Below the pieces are notes generated by a model, which was given only the letters and a program-made list of their open reading frames with translations, did no database searches and was not told the DNA's origin. A DNA stretch of 64,000 bases from a virus, in IMG/VR virus record IMGVR_UViG_3300008267_000033, positions 64,001 through 128,000 of that record, one strand, 5' to 3'. A program made the translations under genes and the position numbers. The stretch's first letter is position 1. Each line of letters begins with the position of its first letter. Shown here in pieces: positions 25,390 to 33,948 of the stretch.

Positions 25390-26048
25390 GATTGTTTATT
25401 TATTGGTTTATCTAGATCATATGTCACAGTGTCCGAATCACCCAGGCGCCATTTGGGGTTGGTTTCAACCACCCACTTTTTGGTGGCCACTTTGAAGTCT
25501 GGGAACAGCATTTCTCGGGGATTGCTGGCAGCATCTAAAAAGATACATCTGTTGTTGGGCTGTGCGGCATACTGTCCGTTGTCCAGTTCAATGAAGTTAA
25601 AGCTCTTGTGATCTTCGGGCCATTCTGAATAAGTGGTATCTATGATGTTCATGTCAGGTGCGGCATTGTCCACTGTGAACATGTAGTTGCCCTGATATGA
25701 TTCTCGGTTCTTGGCATAAAATTTACAGCTGAGATTGCGTAGGAATGCTTTCTGAATCACAGCAATGTCATAACTGAAGCAGTCCCAGATCTGCAGGGTG
25801 TCCAAGGCCAGAAACTGGTCAGGTTCTAGGTTGTCTTTACGACTCACATAAGCGTGTAGTGGCAGCTTGTCATACAGTGCGCCATAGCGTGGCAAGTAGG
25901 CTTCTATGCGAAATGCTTGGCTGCGTAGGCTTTTGATTGACACCCATATGCAGGGTTCGTACTCACCGTGACCTTGTTCAAAATCATACAAAAATTCTCT
26001 ACGAACAAAACAATGTATGGGGGGTAAATTTGCTACTAAAAAACTCAT
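25386..26048 (-). CDS. Conserved phage protein, unknown function
   Basis: 220 residues of mixed alpha/beta composition with no known catalytic motif. Recognisable blocks are CIWVSIKSLRSQAFRIEAYLPRYGA, YQGNYMFTVDN and FIELDNGQYAAQPNNRCIF. This set recurs in T4-like phages. Unlike its neighbours it has neither a targeting-like N-terminus nor a QGVAE motif, so it may be a partner rather than cargo. Confidence 0.65.
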   Translation of the reverse strand: MSFLVANLPPIHCFVRREFLYDFEQGHGEYEPCIWVSIKSLRSQAFRIEAYLPRYGALYDKLPLHAYVSRKDNLEPDQFLALDTLQIWDCFSYDIAVIQKAFLRNLSCKFYAKNRESYQGNYMFTVDNAAPDMNIIDTTYSEWPEDHKSFNFIELDNGQYAAQPNNRCIFLDAASNPREMLFPDFKVATKKWVVETNPKWRLGDSDTVTYDLDKPINKQS

Positions 26049-26049
26049 A

Positions 26050-27213
26050 TCAGTGAAACATTAAAAATTGGTTGGCCACGTCCAGTCGGCTTGCACCCAA
26101 ATCGCCATGACCTGCAGGGAACACCACAACGTTCCATTTGGGAGCAGGCCCTTCGGGTATGCGATTCATTTCGTCATATGTGATCACAGTGTTGGGATCA
26201 ATTTTGTACTTGGCACCCAGATCCTGGCGGAACTGTTGCCAGGCGTCTGCGCTTTTTACCTGTGTGCGTCCTTTTTCGTCTTTCACATACTTGCCCTTGG
26301 CATCGGTCACAAACAACTCACGGAACATGTCTTTGGGCAGGGTCACAGCGTCTTTCACATGCCGGCCGGCATCTCGTTGTAGTTGAACTGTTTTGACTTC
26401 GCGACTTTGTGCACCTGGTGAAAACTGTTTGACCACGTTGTCCGGCGTGTCAGGGTCTGTAACTATTTGCCCCATCTTGGTGTAGAAGTAAAATTTCACA
26501 TCAGGATTGTTCCGGGCCACATCCATCATCAAGTTGTAGTATTCTTTTGAGAAGAAGTCACCAGCGTCATGTATGCGCACCAGTAGTTTGATGCCATTCT
26601 TGCTGGCCAATGCCGCGGCTTTTTTGACTTCGCTGTCGAACTTCTCCATGTAGTCTGACGGATGATTAACCAGGAAGTTTAGTGCCTGTGCCGCACTCAT
26701 TGAGCTGGCTGGGAACATCACATAGCCGCCTTTTCTGGCATAGCAGTAGGTCTGGCATTCGCCAGCACCGGGGCAGGTGATCACTTCCACAAACTCACCA
26801 GTTTCTTCATCCACCACAATGCCACTCAGGGCTGGCAAGGTCAAGTCATATGTGATGGCGCCTTCCTCTTTGCTCTTGGCCATTTTGGCATTGGTGCCCA
26901 GGATCTGTCTTGGCGGCTGCATGATCTGACTTTTTAAATCGTCTAGGTCCCACTCAGTACCACCGTCATCTCGAGTGATGGCCTTGATATTGCTGCCGTG
27001 TATGATGGGCTTGAATCGGTCAGCCTTGGTCTTGGTACCAGTTTTGATACGAGTTGCATAGTCTTGCATGTCTTGGGCGGACATAGACCGTTGTGGTGCA
27101 TCCAGTTTGAGTGCTTCGTCTGTGGCACCTTGTTCCACATTCAATACTTTGGCAGGAAATCCACCCAGGGTTCGGCCACGTTCAGCAGCTTCTACAATTT
27201 GTCTTATTCTCAT
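26050..27213 (-). CDS. GP88-family protein with capsid-targeting-like N-terminus
   Basis: 387 residues. The N-terminus MRIRQIVEAAERG carries an I-V-E/A site. CPGAGECQTYCYA (C147, C153, C157) followed by RIHDAGDFFS and KFYFYTKMG is the signature of the GP88 family of phage proteins, whose function is unknown but whose Cys pattern and strand order recall a metal- or cluster-binding barrel. Residues 26-33 read VEQGATDE, a possible degenerate QGVAE copy. It is coupled to the 1129-residue gene by a 4-base overlap. Confidence 0.7.
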   Translation of the reverse strand: MRIRQIVEAAERGRTLGGFPAKVLNVEQGATDEALKLDAPQRSMSAQDMQDYATRIKTGTKTKADRFKPIIHGSNIKAITRDDGGTEWDLDDLKSQIMQPPRQILGTNAKMAKSKEEGAITYDLTLPALSGIVVDEETGEFVEVITCPGAGECQTYCYARKGGYVMFPASSMSAAQALNFLVNHPSDYMEKFDSEVKKAAALASKNGIKLLVRIHDAGDFFSKEYYNLMMDVARNNPDVKFYFYTKMGQIVTDPDTPDNVVKQFSPGAQSREVKTVQLQRDAGRHVKDAVTLPKDMFRELFVTDAKGKYVKDEKGRTQVKSADAWQQFRQDLGAKYKIDPNTVITYDEMNRIPEGPAPKWNVVVFPAGHGDLGASRLDVANQFLMFH

Positions 27214-30200
27214 TTTCTTTTGGCCTTTGCTCTTCCGGCTTTCATGTTGGCCAGCCAGTGGGCCATGCGTTGCTTTTCACCTGACGAATTCTTTGCTGTC
27301 TTGCGCAAACTGCTGACTGACGCTTTGGTATTTACTCCTGAGCGTTTGGCTAGACCTTTGCGCCCAGGATTCTTGCCATCGGCAAAGTTTTCCGTGACAC
27401 CTTGCTCGTGTAGTCCAAATGCGTCACGAATGATATTTAACAACTCGCTTACACTTGCGTCTGTAGTGGGCAATACGTCTTTGAAAGCATCATCCAAATA
27501 AGGGTCGCCGTCTTCTACAGTACCTAACGCATAGCTAAACATGCCATTACCTTGATTGGCGATCAACATTATGTACCATTGATCATCTGTTTCTTGTCCT
27601 TTGGCAGTAAACAAGAAAGTATCTTCTCCCTCACGTTTACCGTTCCAACCAGTAGCTTTCATTGCACTGTTAATTTTGTTAACAACTTCTGGCCATGATA
27701 AAACATTTCCCAGTGCTGCTTCTGTTACACTTTTGTTGGCATTTCTTAATATCTCAATGACTTTCTCACCGGCTGTTTTTATTGCTTGATCAAGTCCCAT
27801 CTCCTTGGCTTGTTTCTCAGTTTTACCCAAGAAAGGTCGGAGCATACTTTTAGCAACATCTAACCTGGCCTTGACCTCTGCAGGATCTCCGTAACGTATT
27901 TGTTGTCGTTGTCGTTCTCTATCATAGTCTCCGTTGTACATGATGGCATCAGCCAACTCTTGTATATCGTATTGTCTGGCTTTTACTTTTGGATTACGAT
28001 TGACAAACATCTTGTGTTGTCGTATAATCCTTGGATCTAGTACTACACCTTGTGTTGGTTCATTATAAGCAATCCAGCCCGCACCGGGATCATATACACT
28101 GGTGAATCCCAAATCACGCAATACTTTGTTCCAACGAACGATATTGGTTTCATCGTTTGTGCCTAGTCTACTCAAGCAGTCGTAAATCATCCAGTATGGC
28201 GTATCATCATACAATGAATCTGGTTCATCTAATACTTGTTGTATTATTTTTTCAGGGCAGTATTGACTCAGGGCTTGACGTAATTGAGCAGGATCGACTT
28301 GGGTTTGCTGAGTCATTTCATTCGAACGGTCGTATTGAAACAACTGCATATAGGGCATGTTATCTCCCCATGGCAGTGGTTGATAACGGTTGACCATCTG
28401 TATAAAGTATTCCAATGGATAAAAGTAAATACCCTTGGGAGTGTCTTCACTGATGCCCACTTGCGGATTGATCCCCAACTTGGGCTCAGCAGTCATGCTA
28501 ACACCCCAGTTTTCTTGGTCTCTGATATCTTCAGCAAATGCAGCCAGCTCATATTTACCCATCCCATATTTTTTATTCTGATCTGGGTTTTTACGTGCTT
28601 CCGCCATGCCTTGCTTGTTGGACCAAAGCAATTGGCCTTCTTCTTGTGCTATGAGGTGTATGTTGTATCCTGGATGGGTGGGTTGTATGTCATGGTTGTC
28701 AAAGTGAGAAGATAGTTTTTGTAATATTCTTACCACGCCAAGATACTGATCACCCACAAGATCATCAGGTACCACTACCAAGATATCAGTGTCACTGTTT
28801 TTACGATGTTTTCCTGTAGCACGACTGCCATGGAACCAAATTTCTTGTGCTATGGGCATGACTTTGAGTATGGCATCAACCACTGGCTGGCCTGGTTGTT
28901 TGCCCTCCGCCACGCCTTCTTTGACCACAGCAGGCACAGTTTCATCGCCCAGCAAGTTCAACAAAAATGTTCTGTGATGGCCGTCTTGCAAGTGATACGA
29001 GCCATCAGGCAGGGCAGACACTGTGATGGGATTCTTTTGTACAAATTGTCTTAGACGTTGTTGTGCCGCAGGGTCAGCTTTCAATGCATCCACCAGTTGT
29101 CTCATGCTCATGTCTGGTGACACTTGCATGCCAGCAGCGTGGGTCAACACATCTGCTGCTTGCTCAATGTTCACCCCTTGTGTGCCAATGGCACCGTTGG
29201 CTCTGCGCACATTAGCAATGGGAAAATTCTCAATGTCTTCACGCAGGTTCACAGTCTTCATCAACAGTCCAGGCTCGCCATTGCGACCTGTGTTCAAGGC
29301 CAGTTTGTTGGCTTCTTTGCCAGTCTGTCCAGGTTTGATATCCACACTCAGAGCCATGGCATATTGTGGCATGGCTGCTTCACGCTTGTTCTTGGGAATG
29401 TACCCTGAGGCGCCTTCTTCCAATGAATCACGGGCAAAATGTTCAGGATGAGAGTTGGCCCAGTCACGCATGATGATGCCTGCTCTGGCGTTGGCATCAT
29501 TTTCCCACCGACTGCCAGTTTCGCCTGCGTCATCTGGTAACTGACCATGTTGTTGATTTTGTGAGCAGTGAACTAATTCATGTGCCACTGTGCGCAACAC
29601 GTCCATGACATGGCGATTGGGCATGCTTACATTTAGTGTGTGTGATTCTGGATCGTAACGTCCAAAACTTTGATTGCGTTCGCTCCACTCAGGATCAGTG
29701 TGCAAATGAATTTCAGGTGCAGGATCTATGCCCAGCTCTGTTGTGACGTGTTTAATAAAGTCCTGCACAATGTTGTCATCAGATTCAGAGTCTTCCAAGA
29801 AAGACTTGGTACTGGCAGCAACACCATCCGACGTGCTGTAAGGCTGACTCTGCATGCCTTCACCGAAGCCGTAACGAAACCGTTGTCGAGGTGCTTCACG
29901 CAGACTCAGTTTGCGATCTTGTGCGGCTCTACGTGCGTCCCACAGCAGTTTTATACAACCACTATTGCGCAAGATTTTAAACGCAAGATTTTCACAGCCA
30001 AACTCGCCTTGTTGTTCAAGTCCTGCCTGCCGCATGGCCTTGATTTTGTCGGCCAAGGTGGCCATTTTAGATTGATCTCCTGAACGCACAGCATCGTGAA
30101 TACGTGCGTCCAAGTCTGCAACTTTGTCACGCACACACGCATCATCTACCCTGGCACGTTTGCGTTGGGGTATGGAGATCCAGCTATTGTGTTGCACTGA

Positions 30201-30599
30201 ATAAATGCCCAGGCTGATGTGTGGTTGATCAGCAGGCTGAACATACAGTTCTACATCGGCACCACCAATTTTTATGTTGTGCTCGTTGTTGTATTGATAT
30301 TTCTTGGCTGAAAACAGTTCCTGATACACAGGATCATCAGGCATTGTGACCACAATGTGCAGGTCAATATCTGAGTTTTTTGTATAAGAGTAGGCTGCGT
30401 TTGAGCCTGATATGGTGATGTCTTCGACGTCAAGATCTTTGACACCCAAAAATTCTTGAAAGTCTTCAGCAATGGTGAGTAGTCGTTCACGCACTTCAGG
30501 AAGCAACTGCTCGTCTCGCCCCCAGATTCTGGGATTGAGACGGCGGTGAAACTTTACTGCGTCGCCAAGATTGTAAGAGTCCAACTCATGAATGTTCAT
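27210..30599 (-). CDS. Giant modular putative capsid cargo polyprotein (nucleotidyltransferase, metallopeptidase-like, ParB-like)
   Basis: 1129 residues. Residues 55-130 are a nucleotidyltransferase-like domain (GSNAAYSYTKNSDIDL, D77/D79). Residues 290-400 have a zincin-like HELVH (H340-E341-H344) with ENDAN downstream. Residues 515-557 resemble a ParB/sulfiredoxin-type domain (LQDGHHRTFLL). KEGVAE (560-565) then leads to a second nucleotidyltransferase (FHGSRATG, D603/D605), and KQGMAE (662-667) to a long region including LGFTSVYDPGAGWIAYNEPTQGV. After HEQGVTEN (motif at 1065-1070) comes a basic tail (DGKNPGRKGLAKRSG ... MAHWLANMKAGR). Putative cleavage at the motifs would release four parts. 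It could be a toxin-antitoxin-like or host-takeover effector set; function is inferred. Confidence 0.6.
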   Translation of the reverse strand: MNIHELDSYNLGDAVKFHRRLNPRIWGRDEQLLPEVRERLLTIAEDFQEFLGVKDLDVEDITISGSNAAYSYTKNSDIDLHIVVTMPDDPVYQELFSAKKYQYNNEHNIKIGGADVELYVQPADQPHISLGIYSVQHNSWISIPQRKRARVDDACVRDKVADLDARIHDAVRSGDQSKMATLADKIKAMRQAGLEQQGEFGCENLAFKILRNSGCIKLLWDARRAAQDRKLSLREAPRQRFRYGFGEGMQSQPYSTSDGVAASTKSFLEDSESDDNIVQDFIKHVTTELGIDPAPEIHLHTDPEWSERNQSFGRYDPESHTLNVSMPNRHVMDVLRTVAHELVHCSQNQQHGQLPDDAGETGSRWENDANARAGIIMRDWANSHPEHFARDSLEEGASGYIPKNKREAAMPQYAMALSVDIKPGQTGKEANKLALNTGRNGEPGLLMKTVNLREDIENFPIANVRRANGAIGTQGVNIEQAADVLTHAAGMQVSPDMSMRQLVDALKADPAAQQRLRQFVQKNPITVSALPDGSYHLQDGHHRTFLLNLLGDETVPAVVKEGVAEGKQPGQPVVDAILKVMPIAQEIWFHGSRATGKHRKNSDTDILVVVPDDLVGDQYLGVVRILQKLSSHFDNHDIQPTHPGYNIHLIAQEEGQLLWSNKQGMAEARKNPDQNKKYGMGKYELAAFAEDIRDQENWGVSMTAEPKLGINPQVGISEDTPKGIYFYPLEYFIQMVNRYQPLPWGDNMPYMQLFQYDRSNEMTQQTQVDPAQLRQALSQYCPEKIIQQVLDEPDSLYDDTPYWMIYDCLSRLGTNDETNIVRWNKVLRDLGFTSVYDPGAGWIAYNEPTQGVVLDPRIIRQHKMFVNRNPKVKARQYDIQELADAIMYNGDYDRERQRQQIRYGDPAEVKARLDVAKSMLRPFLGKTEKQAKEMGLDQAIKTAGEKVIEILRNANKSVTEAALGNVLSWPEVVNKINSAMKATGWNGKREGEDTFLFTAKGQETDDQWYIMLIANQGNGMFSYALGTVEDGDPYLDDAFKDVLPTTDASVSELLNIIRDAFGLHEQGVTENFADGKNPGRKGLAKRSGVNTKASVSSLRKTAKNSSGEKQRMAHWLANMKAGRAKAKRK
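27390..27407 (-). repeat. QGVAE repeat copy, EQGVTE
   Basis: Codons GAG CAA GGT GTC ACG GAA at residues 1065-1070 of the 1129-residue protein, exactly before its basic C-terminal module. Confidence 0.8.
28599..28616 (-). repeat. QGVAE repeat copy, KQGMAE
   Basis: Codons AAG CAA GGC ATG GCG GAA at residues 662-667 of the 1129-residue protein, at the end of the second nucleotidyltransferase module. Confidence 0.8.
28905..28922 (-). repeat. QGVAE repeat copy, KEGVAE
   Basis: Codons AAA GAA GGC GTG GCG GAG at residues 560-565 of the 1129-residue protein, between the ParB-like and second nucleotidyltransferase modules. Confidence 0.8.
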
Positions 30600-30605
30600 A
30601 AGTTG

Positions 30606-30613
30606 TATTTACC
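30606..30613 (-). promoter_or_regulatory. Late-type promoter box GGTAAATA, 6 nt before ATG
   Basis: Minus-strand GGTAAATA followed by CAACTT and the ATG (30599) of the 1129-residue gene. No Shine-Dalgarno lies between. It would also drive the downstream cargo cluster to about 23.3 kb. Confidence 0.5.
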
Positions 30614-30614
30614 G

Positions 30615-31550
30615 TTAGACTGCGGCAGCGGCTTTCTTGCTCTTCTTGCTGGCAGCCATCACTACAGGCTCGGGCACAGGTGCTGGTTCTCTGGCCAGTT
30701 CATGTCCTGCAGGCACTGCATTGTTGGGTAAACCTTCAACTGGTGTAACTGTGACTGCACTGGGCTCAAACATCTGCTTGAGATCTTTGTACAGTTGTTC
30801 ATGTGTGTTGTAGTCAAATGTGTAGGTGCCCACGTGACGCAACAGGATACGTTTGTCCACATACACGTTGCCGCCTAGATCCCGCCAGTTTTCACAGAAT
30901 GTCCAGTCTTCCGAATAGTAGCGGTTTTCACGCACAGCAGTGTCAAAGTAGGTTTTCATGTAAGGATTCAGTTCTTCAGGCAGGCCAATGTCATTGTTGA
31001 ACGGCTTGGTAGCAGGGTGTGCATTCAGCTTCTCAAACACATCACGCTTGATCAACAAGAAACCTGTGCCTGTTTTTGTGACTTCAATTAGTTTGCCATC
31101 TGGTTCGTCAGGTTGGCCAGGAATACCGTTCACGCACCATTTAACTGGCAGGCTCTTCATGGGATACAATCCGCCGATGACATCTTTTTGTGCGTCCAGC
31201 AGCACCAACAAATGCCAAGGTTCCCAGCCAATGTCAGCGTCAATAAACATCAAGTGTGTTGACTCTTTGGTGTGCAAGAACTTGGCTGTGAGTGTGTTAC
31301 GTGCTCGGCTGATCAATGATTCATTGGTCATGGTTTCCACAGTCCAGTCAATGTTGAGTTGACGGCACAAGTTGGCCCATTTGATATAACTCATAAAGCA
31401 TTGCTCTGTAAGTTGTCCACCATAACAAGGCATGCAAATATGCACTCGTGTGGTACGCAAATAATCAATGTTGACTTGAATGTTTGATTGATTGGTTTGG
31501 GCAGGATCGGTTGGTGGTGTTGTGGTCACCGGTACTTGAGGTTCTGACAT
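30615..31550 (-). CDS. Glycosyltransferase, GT-A fold (GT2-like)
   Basis: 311 residues. Residues 35-45 (RVHICMPCYGG) begin the nucleotide-binding domain, HLMFIDADIGW holds the D-x-D metal site, GTGFLLIKRDVFEKL the middle strand, and YYSEDWTFCENWRDLGG the catalytic Glu/Asp region. The N-terminal 30 residues are Pro/Thr/Gln-rich and the C-terminus is a basic Lys/Ala tail (ASKKSKKAAAAV). Possible targets are phage structural proteins, DNA bases or host glycans. CGGAGAA precedes the ATG by 6 bases. Confidence 0.8.
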   Translation of the reverse strand: MSEPQVPVTTTPPTDPAQTNQSNIQVNIDYLRTTRVHICMPCYGGQLTEQCFMSYIKWANLCRQLNIDWTVETMTNESLISRARNTLTAKFLHTKESTHLMFIDADIGWEPWHLLVLLDAQKDVIGGLYPMKSLPVKWCVNGIPGQPDEPDGKLIEVTKTGTGFLLIKRDVFEKLNAHPATKPFNNDIGLPEELNPYMKTYFDTAVRENRYYSEDWTFCENWRDLGGNVYVDKRILLRHVGTYTFDYNTHEQLYKDLKQMFEPSAVTVTPVEGLPNNAVPAGHELAREPAPVPEPVVMAASKKSKKAAAAV

Positions 31551-31574
31551 GGGTTCTCCGTTAAAATATGCTAG

Positions 31575-31582
31575 TATTTAAA
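31575..31582 (-). promoter_or_regulatory. Late-type promoter box TTTAAATA
   Basis: Minus-strand TTTAAATA located 24 bases before the ATG of the glycosyltransferase at 31550, with CGGAGAA between. TATAAT also lies just upstream (within GTTATAATC), so a sigma70 start is possible. Confidence 0.45.
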
Positions 31583-31606
31583 GATTATAACAGAGAGTAT
31601 TATTTT

Positions 31607-32254
31607 TTACGACCGACGTTCTTCCACGTAGTCTTCATAAGTGGCAGCCCAGCCTTGGTTCTCAGCAACTTCTGTGCCAATTGCTGTGTCTAGCATTTTG
31701 ACCACATTAGCGGCCAACTTGGGATTGCTTTGTGTCTTGGGATACAAGCTCATTATCAGGGCAGTTTTTCGTTTTTCATTCAGCTGAGGCCATGCTGCGC
31801 GGATTTCTGAGGCTGATGTCATGCCAGGTCCAAACTCCACAGTGGGCAAATAGGCCATGTAACCTTGTTGACTCATGGGTGCTGTGGAGTTTTTGTTGTA
31901 GGGCTGTAGATATGAAGGTTCACCGTTCTTTTTGACACCGCCGGGTCGGGGAGGTTTGTCTGCATCCTTTTGACTGCGAACAAAGATCAACTGTGTGTCT
32001 TCAGCATTGTATGGTGCTGTGATCTCAGTGGCTTGAAAAGGGCTTTTGACTTGCATGAATCTGCCTTTGTCTACCCCGGCTAACTGTGCTAGTTTTTCTT
32101 TGATCTGAAAAGGAAAAGGCCGAGCGCTGGTGTCGTTGGTAGCAGCCACATACACATCAGCGCCGGGAAATGCTGCTTTCGCTGACTGATACAAGGCAGC
32201 ATGTCCTGCGTGAAAAGGGTGAAAGCCACCGGGCATTATAACAACTTGTTTCAT
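31607..32254 (-). CDS. Nucleotidyltransferase-fold protein (HxGH, NMNAT/cytidylyltransferase-like)
   Basis: 215 residues. GGFHPFHAGHAALY contains the H15-A-G-H18 motif of the nucleotidylyltransferase superfamily, and TSASEIRAAW is like the C-terminal S-x-S-x-x-R region that contacts triphosphate. Such enzymes adenylate or cytidylate NMN, phosphopantetheine or polyols. The middle (PRPGGVKKNGEPSYLQPY) is unusual. The protein may act in NAD supply during infection or in activated-sugar formation; I cannot choose. Confidence 0.7.
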   Translation of the reverse strand: MKQVVIMPGGFHPFHAGHAALYQSAKAAFPGADVYVAATNDTSARPFPFQIKEKLAQLAGVDKGRFMQVKSPFQATEITAPYNAEDTQLIFVRSQKDADKPPRPGGVKKNGEPSYLQPYNKNSTAPMSQQGYMAYLPTVEFGPGMTSASEIRAAWPQLNEKRKTALIMSLYPKTQSNPKLAANVVKMLDTAIGTEVAENQGWAATYEDYVEERRS

Positions 32255-32260
32255 ACCCTG

Positions 32261-32268
32261 TATTTATG
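32261..32268 (-). promoter_or_regulatory. Late-type promoter box CATAAATA, 6 nt before ATG
   Basis: Minus-strand CATAAATA, six bases (CAGGGT), then the ATG of the HxGH gene at 32254. It leaves no room for a normal leader. Confidence 0.5.
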
Positions 32269-32269
32269 G

Positions 32270-32704
32270 TTACATGTTTTCCAGCAGCCACAGGTAAATG
32301 GGTGTGGAGAACTTGAAGCTTATCACTCCATTACAACCTGCAATGCCGTGAAATGTGTCGTTGATGTCAGGCTGCGAGCCATTGAAATTGTGTTCATACA
32401 CACATTTTTCTAAAAACAACTGATTGATGTCAAGATCATCAATAATCACTTGCGACACTTCTACTGTGGCATCTTTAACAATACTTCCTGTGTCATCAAT
32501 CACAGTGTGTGCAGAAGTTTTGCCGCTGAGTATAATCCTTAATTCATGTTCACCATCATCGTCGTTAAAATCATGATTGAACGCTACAGGTTGATTTAGT
32601 TGTGGTACAGACAACAACAAAACATTGTCCATCCAAACTTCAGCAGTCATGGGGCACTGATCATCAGAGGATGACAGCACAAATTTGAAGTTTACAGTTT
32701 CCAA
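32270..32704 (-). CDS. Beta-rich phage protein, carbohydrate-binding-like
   Basis: 144 residues. Repeated hydrophobic strands separated by acidic turns (VNFKFVLSSSDDQCP, VAFNHDFNDDDGEHELRIILSG, ISFKFSTPIYLWLLENM) suggest a jelly-roll like a carbohydrate-binding module or decoration protein. It lies next to another beta-sandwich-like gene and probably belongs to the virion. No catalytic residues are visible. Confidence 0.55.
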   Translation of the reverse strand: METVNFKFVLSSSDDQCPMTAEVWMDNVLLLSVPQLNQPVAFNHDFNDDDGEHELRIILSGKTSAHTVIDDTGSIVKDATVEVSQVIIDDLDINQLFLEKCVYEHNFNGSQPDINDTFHGIAGCNGVISFKFSTPIYLWLLENM

Positions 32705-32722
32705 TTTTAACCTCGGGAAAGT

Positions 32723-33085
32723 TTAGTAAGTGATAGTAACGGCGTTGATAGTGCCGCCTGAAAATCCTTCAACTCGTACACGCATCCAGGTAAAGTTTCC
32801 TGTGACAGTGGCCGGGTGATAGTCGGTGAGTGGAATAGTACTGCCATCACCATATGTGTATGTGTCAAACCAGTTGGCTTCGGCAGGATTGTCGTCCAAG
32901 CAGGCTTCCAGGATCATGTCACCTTCAAATTGTGTGACGGAAAATGTGATGGTTTGTACACCACCACGTCCGCGATAGTAGTTGGCCGCTGTAACAGGGT
33001 CACTTGACCAGTCTTGACTGCTTCCGTCATAGTTGCCCGCGGGCGTACCATACACAGTGGTGTCAAGAATGGTTTTTGTGGTCAT
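32723..33085 (-). CDS. Beta-strand virion-type protein, unknown function
   Basis: 120 residues. The sequence is Thr/Gly/Asp-rich with strands such as GVQTITFSVTQFEGDMILEACLD and WMRVRVEGFSGGTINAVTITY, as in small decoration or fibre-associated proteins. The ATG overlaps the stop of the preceding 55-residue gene as ATGA. Confidence 0.6.
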   Translation of the reverse strand: MTTKTILDTTVYGTPAGNYDGSSQDWSSDPVTAANYYRGRGGVQTITFSVTQFEGDMILEACLDDNPAEANWFDTYTYGDGSTIPLTDYHPATVTGNFTWMRVRVEGFSGGTINAVTITY

Positions 33086-33249
33086 TGAACCTTGTCCGCT
33101 TCCACAACAACACCTGGACCTGTTAGTTCTTCAGCAACTGACTGCAGGGCAGCAACAATGTCAGCGGTGGCAATGTCGTCACCAGCATCGTTATCTTTGA
33201 TCAATTTTGAGAGTTTGATCACAACTACTTCTTCGTGTATTTTAGCCAT
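33082..33249 (-). CDS. Short conserved phage protein (55 residues)
   Basis: A reading frame of 55 codons plus stop beginning MAKIHEEVVVIKLSKLI. It is a short strand-helix protein with an acidic middle (KDNDAGDDIATADIV) and a helix ending in ELTGPGVVVEADKVQ. Support comes from the tight ATGA junction with the gene at 32723-33085, the late-type box 7 bases before its ATG, and the filling of an otherwise empty gap. Confidence 0.7.
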   Translation of the reverse strand: MAKIHEEVVVIKLSKLIKDNDAGDDIATADIVAALQSVAEELTGPGVVVEADKVQ

Positions 33250-33255
33250 AGTCAA

Positions 33256-33948
33256 CTATTTAGTCGTTTGAATGGGCATGGTCTTTCTTACAATGCCCGG
33301 CATCACTAGACTGATCATGGTGCCTTCGTTGGGATGATCATGATCCACAAAATAATGAGCTCGGGAGTAGTTGAGATTGTACCTAAAACTGCTGCTGCCT
33401 TTGAGCCATGCAATCAGTGCATCACAAGGTTGAAGTGTATCTTTTCTTGAATTTAAAAAATTAACCAGCATGGTTCGTTGTTCAAGACCGTATTTGCGTT
33501 CTCGAAGATATGTTCTGTAAGCATATTTTGATTCACGCAGTTGCACAACATTAACTGGTCGGGTGAGCACTGCCTGTCGTACCAGTCGAATCCTGACCCC
33601 GTCATTGCCCAGCGTGACCAATCGGTCAGCCAGGCCACGATGATTGGTGTACACGCTCACTGTCATAAAACTAACCACAGTTTTGAATGGTGCAATTTCG
33701 GACAAAAGCACCTCACGAGTTTCACGCAGGGCAGTTTCTTTGGTAATGCTCCAGGCTCGATTAGACCATCGATCACTCTCAGCCCAATGTTTGGCATTGA
33801 CAATGGCTCGTTCAAACTGAGAGGCATCCAGATTTCTCAAGCAAACAGCCTCTGAGATGTTGATGGTTATGCACCATTCATACTGAGCATAATACAGACT
33901 GCTACGATCGTCTAATTCAACTTTATACAACAATGATACCCTCAGCAT
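33256..33948 (-). CDS. Conserved phage protein, unknown function
   Basis: 230 residues, not recognised. The first third is beta-rich, the middle has a helix-rich Arg/Glu stretch (TALRETREVLLSEIAPFKTVVSF, RESKYAYRTYLRERKYGLEQ), and the end carries HYFVDHDHPNEGTMISLVMPG. It overlaps the end of the upstream clpA gene by 26 bases, so it is probably made together with it. Confidence 0.6.
   Translation of the reverse strand: MLRVSLLYKVELDDRSSLYYAQYEWCITINISEAVCLRNLDASQFERAIVNAKHWAESDRWSNRAWSITKETALRETREVLLSEIAPFKTVVSFMTVSVYTNHRGLADRLVTLGNDGVRIRLVRQAVLTRPVNVVQLRESKYAYRTYLRERKYGLEQRTMLVNFLNSRKDTLQPCDALIAWLKGSSSFRYNLNYSRAHYFVDHDHPNEGTMISLVMPGIVRKTMPIQTTK
33257..33264 (-). promoter_or_regulatory. Late-type promoter box ACTAAATA, 7 nt before ATG
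   Basis: Minus-strand ACTAAATA that includes the TAG stop of the 230-residue gene, then seven bases, then the ATG at 33249. Confidence 0.45.
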
